Assembly: GCA_963717985.1 (NCBI GenBank)
Contig: CAVQYC010000001.1
Location: 496,001-560,000, forward strand
DNA from: BOG-1155 sp963717985
GTDB lineage: Bacteria; Desulfobacterota; Syntrophorhabdia; Syntrophorhabdales; WCHB1-27
DNA length: 64,000 nucleotides
Reading direction: 5' to 3'
The position numbers and the translations under genes are program-made. The notes below the pieces were generated by a model. That model ran no database searches. It saw only the letters and a program-made list of their open reading frames with translations, and was not told the origin of the DNA. This document shows positions 61,532 through 64,000 of the stretch, one piece after another (the stretch's first letter is position 1; every line of letters begins with the position of its first letter).

Positions 61532-62764
61532 CTATTCCAGAATCGCATGCTGCACAAATAAGCGGAGCATGGCCTGGTTTCTGATCGCCGTGGTAGCCGC
61601 GACGTCGTTGATAACCTTCACGAATGTGTAGGAGCCTTCGAGGTACATGTCCCTGCTGAATTCATAGCGGAGGCTCGGGCTGGCATACCACGTCTCGTAA
61701 TCAATGGGGATTGCGGCGAACTGCCCTCCCTTCGATTTATTGGTGTAGTACCCACCGAAGAACGTGGCGGTGAACTCGTAGTTGAGGCGCCGGCTGACGG
61801 TGAAGGTGCCGCCCGTCCTCTCGACCGTGCCAAGAGAGCCATAAGCGGGCATGACATCGCGGTTCGCCGTGAGGGCAGCGGTAGTGGTCTCTCCCTTATA
61901 GGTGAGCTTCAGAGTGCCTATTGGGGCAGTTCCGGTAGCCGTCACATTCTCGGTCGACACGAAGACGAACGGGCCGAGGACGCCGATTATCTCCTGGGCC
62001 TGGAAGGCGGATTGGGTGTAACGGGCGCCGCCATCGAGAAGGAACGTCCATTTCTCGTGGAGGGCATATTCGAAACCGGTCGTTGCCTCGTAATTTTTCG
62101 TTGTCAACCCGGTAAAGTTGTATTGCGTGTAGCCGACGTTGAACCTTCCCTTGGTATTGTCCACGAGGCCGGTGAGGTCACGCGCAAAGGCGAGGGTGGC
62201 GGCATCGTAGGTCATGGGGATGAAATTGGAGCTCCTGTACCAGTATTCACCGTGGTCGTAGGAGAGGGATGACGTGGTCTTGTCGGAAAGCGAATAATCG
62301 GCCGTGATGCCCTCGGTGGAGACCTCCCTCCTGGCCCCGTTAAGGACGAGACCGGAAGTGAATAATTCCCGGTCAGGCCGGGAATCGCGGTCGTAGGAGC
62401 CCCTTAGAGACAGCGCGAGACTAGGGTTGACGGAATAGCGAAGCGTGGCATTATAGAACTGGTCGGTGGAGTTGAGGCCCGGGTGGTCGCGATAGAGAAG
62501 CTGGTCGACCCGCCCCGTAAAATCCACGTTGAGCTGTTCCGTGTTGCTCAAAAGGTGCAGCCCGCCCGACGTCGTGCTTATGTCATCGTGTATTTTCTCA
62601 CGAGGTATGGTGTTGCTCGGCTGGACGTAAATGTTGTCATTATATTCAAATTTTTCGGCAATCGAGGGCACAAGGCGAAATTCATCGGCATGGAGGAGCG
62701 ACGGCGGAAAAGCCGCCGGCAACAGAAAAAGTATGAGGATGACCGGTTTAGCGCATCTCAACAA
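61532..62764 (-). CDS. Outer-membrane beta-barrel protein of the exosortase polysaccharide system
   Basis: 410 residues. Signal peptide VILILFLLPAAFPPSLLHA. The mature part begins DEFRLVPSIAEKFEYNDNIYV, typical of the 'PEP-CTERM system associated' barrel family, and continues as alternating aromatic strands with turns (LNVDFTGRVDQLLYRD, SLSYDHGEYWYRSSN, TGFEYALHEKWTFLLDGGARY, LRYEFSRDMYLEGSYTFV). It ends RLFVQHAILE, without the classical terminal Phe. Probably a secretion or structural pore with the Wza protein encoded 29 bp upstream. Confidence 0.82.
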   Translation of the reverse strand: MLRCAKPVILILFLLPAAFPPSLLHADEFRLVPSIAEKFEYNDNIYVQPSNTIPREKIHDDISTTSGGLHLLSNTEQLNVDFTGRVDQLLYRDHPGLNSTDQFYNATLRYSVNPSLALSLRGSYDRDSRPDRELFTSGLVLNGARREVSTEGITADYSLSDKTTSSLSYDHGEYWYRSSNFIPMTYDAATLAFARDLTGLVDNTKGRFNVGYTQYNFTGLTTKNYEATTGFEYALHEKWTFLLDGGARYTQSAFQAQEIIGVLGPFVFVSTENVTATGTAPIGTLKLTYKGETTTAALTANRDVMPAYGSLGTVERTGGTFTVSRRLNYEFTATFFGGYYTNKSKGGQFAAIPIDYETWYASPSLRYEFSRDMYLEGSYTFVKVINDVAATTAIRNQAMLRLFVQHAILE

Positions 62765-62793
62765 GGCAGGTTAACCCTTTTCAATTTCGCGCC

Positions 62794-63423
62794 TCATGGT
62801 ACGACGATGACGTCATACCTTTTGAGCTCTATGTTTTCTTCGATGCGTTTGCCTTCCACCACGTCATCGTAGTGAAACGGGAAAATTATTGTTTTACCCC
62901 CTTCCTGGCGAAAAATCTTGATGCTGTTCCTCTTGGCGAAGGTGTTGAGGCCTCCTGCCATGGCGAGGGCCTGAAGGACATTGGCATTGGCGTTGAGGAT
63001 CAACCTCCCGCTCCCGGCCATGTTCAGCCGGCCGATCACGAAGACGATCATGCTGTTGACCTGCTTGACCTCGACGTTGAGCACGGGCTCGGTCACGTAC
63101 TGGGAGATCTTTTCCTCGAGTTCCACCTTGAACTGGGCGACGGTCTTACCTGACGCCTTGAGCAGACCCAGAAGCGGGAAGGAGATGACGCCGTCGGGAA
63201 GCACCACTACATCTTTCGTGAGGGCGTCGTCCTTCCATACGGAGATGGTGAGGATGTCTCCCGGACCGATAAGATAGGTTGAATCGACGCCGATAACGGG
63301 CGGCGCGGGCTGTGCCGCAGACGATTTCTCGTTTGTGGGGGGAGTTGGCGTATTCTCTGCTGCCCCCCATGCAAGATTTGCGATCACCATCACGAAGACC
63401 AGTGATACAAACAGTTTTCTCAA
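62794..63423 (-). CDS. Polysaccharide export protein (Wza-like, Poly_export/SLBB)
   Basis: 209 residues from TTG 63423, seven bases after GGAGG; an ATG at 63474 has no ribosome site and would spoil the signal peptide. Signal peptide RKLFVSLVFVMVIANLAWGA, no lipobox. The export domain reads YLIGPGDILTISVWKDDALTKDVVVLPDGVISFPLLGLLKASGKTVAQF in parts (residues 50-100), followed by an SLBB domain (VFVIGRLNMAGSGRLILNANANVLQALAMAGGL). It forms the periplasmic and outer-membrane conduit. First gene of the minus-strand set with the beta-barrel protein. Confidence 0.9.
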   Translation of the reverse strand: MRKLFVSLVFVMVIANLAWGAAENTPTPPTNEKSSAAQPAPPVIGVDSTYLIGPGDILTISVWKDDALTKDVVVLPDGVISFPLLGLLKASGKTVAQFKVELEEKISQYVTEPVLNVEVKQVNSMIVFVIGRLNMAGSGRLILNANANVLQALAMAGGLNTFAKRNSIKIFRQEGGKTIIFPFHYDDVVEGKRIEENIELKRYDVIVVP

Positions 63424-63459
63424 TGTATGCCCTCCAAATAGAAAAGTGCGCGAAATTCC

Positions 63460-63465
63460 ATTATA
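63460..63465 (-). promoter_or_regulatory. -10 element upstream of the wza-like gene
   Basis: TATAAT on the minus strand, 37 bp before the TTG start. No good -35 box is present 16-18 bp upstream, and TTACGTTACG repeats near 63520 may be an activator site. Confidence 0.35.
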
Positions 63466-63616
63466 TGATACCAATTGCGTAACATTACCAGATATGAGAA
63501 CCGGAATGCAAGAAAAAAAACTGTAACGTAACGTCTAAAGTGCGACAAATATTAAGGAGACCGTCATTTGTGCCTGAAACGCCTGGGCGGCCCACATAGA
63601 GAGTCATGGCAAGCGG

Positions 63617-64000
63617 TTACGGAAGAGATATTTTTGACGGTTCGTCTTGAAGGACCCGCCGCACCGAATGTTTGAGACCTTCAACTTTTGAGTGGACCAG
63701 GTCCCTGGCTTCAGCCGCCTGCATGAACCCCTTGAACTGGTTGAAACCCAGGCCGTTGAAATACACCTTTCTTTCGATCAGCTTCGAATTGACGTTGCGG
63801 AAGGAGTGGTAGTTTGCCTGATTTCCCTTGTCGAGTTCGGTGAGGACGTCGAGAAGGACCCGAAACGCCCGCTGCTGGGGGCCCTCTCGTTTCAGGACTT
63901 TGGAAACGGGAGAGATGACCGATTCCGCTCCCTTGCCCGCAATTGTGACAAAGCCTGCCTTGACGGCAGCGCTGACAAAATCGCTCCAATGGGAAAAGCT
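63617..64000 (-). CDS. Partial protein, 3' end, resembling an OST-HTH/LOTUS domain C-terminus
   Basis: 127 codons read without a stop from the window edge to a TAA at 63617-63619; the start lies beyond 64000. The sequence begins SFSHWSDFVSAAVKAGFVTIAGKGAESVISPV, in parts, and continues with long basic helices (LKREGPQQRAFRVLLDVLTELDKG, NVNSKLIERKVYFNGLGFNQFKGFMQAAEARDL). The pattern 'W..F..A...GFV.I.GKG' is like the OST-HTH (LOTUS) RNA-binding domain of LabA/NYN proteins, but similarity is slight. An ATG-initiated open frame at 63711-63989 in another register is spurious. Confidence 0.55.
   Translation of the reverse strand, partial: SFSHWSDFVSAAVKAGFVTIAGKGAESVISPVSKVLKREGPQQRAFRVLLDVLTELDKGNQANYHSFRNVNSKLIERKVYFNGLGFNQFKGFMQAAEARDLVHSKVEGLKHSVRRVLQDEPSKISLP

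Noticed and set aside
63711..63989. 92-codon minus-strand open frame
   Set aside because: Arg/Gly/Pro-rich product in the wrong frame relative to the continuous partial gene 63617-64000.
1..64000. CRISPR array
   Set aside because: No regularly spaced direct repeats of 25-40 bp with unique spacers were seen; the short repeats found are att sites, GGCACA motifs and palindromes.

Overview
The window looks like the chromosome of an anaerobic bacterium of the deltaproteobacterial / Desulfobacterota type, perhaps a syntroph of the Syntrophorhabdus kind. This is inference from gene content: Wood-Ljungdahl methyl-branch genes with heterodisulfide-reductase-type electron bifurcation, an ADP-forming acyl-CoA synthetase, sigma-54 regulation and an exosortase/PEP-CTERM exopolysaccharide locus. 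No rRNA gene is present to confirm it.

Region 1 (1-8.8 kb, + strand) is one long energy-metabolism operon: the end of a corrinoid/methyl-H4folate methyltransferase, HdrC, HdrB, a small unknown protein, a very large HdrA fused to an NfnB/GltD-like flavoprotein (interrupted by a one-base frameshift), an MvhD-like subunit, MetV and MetF. The MvhD gene has an in-frame TGA at codon 15, followed by a good SECIS hairpin, so it is almost certainly a selenoprotein whose start an ordinary gene caller would misplace. Together these genes predict a methylene-H4folate reductase coupled to an Hdr-type bifurcating complex.

Region 2 (8.8-16.3 kb) holds, facing the operon, an NDP-forming acyl-CoA synthetase with a C-terminal GNAT domain, then a small protein, a GAF/AAA+/HTH sigma-54 activator, and a membrane-anchored protein with a degenerate class III cyclase domain, a CCHC zinc knuckle and TPRs.

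Region 3 (16.39-28.15 kb) is an integrative element of about 11.8 kb in the 3' end of a tRNA-Arg(CCT) gene. It has a 42-bp direct repeat at its ends, an integrase, an excisionase, an RHH-like regulator under a perfect promoter and operator, a HUH replication initiator with nested palindromes, an IS1634-like transposase, a higBA toxin-antitoxin pair and a tightly overlapped five-gene cargo operon (amino-acid ABC importer, membrane protein, B12-binding radical SAM enzyme).

Region 4 (28.2-63.5 kb) is an exopolysaccharide and exosortase locus. It starts with a miniature PEP-CTERM protein, followed by nucleotide-sugar genes (UDP-GlcA, UDP-Gal, GDP-fucose, a further NDP-sugar dehydrogenase). A c-di-GMP (GEMM-I) riboswitch then precedes a BACON-like secreted protein and a parallel beta-helix protein. 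An AT-richer block follows with acyltransferases, flippase, polymerase, glycosyltransferases, an SGNH hydrolase and an exosortase fused to EpsI. After it come an aminotransferase, a dehydratase, two different initiating sugar-phosphate transferases, WecB and the PrsT lipoprotein. A perfect palindromic terminator separates these from the opposing genes for the tyrosine-kinase-like ATPase, Wzz, an outer-membrane beta-barrel protein and the Wza-type export protein. A partial gene on the minus strand runs off the right edge.
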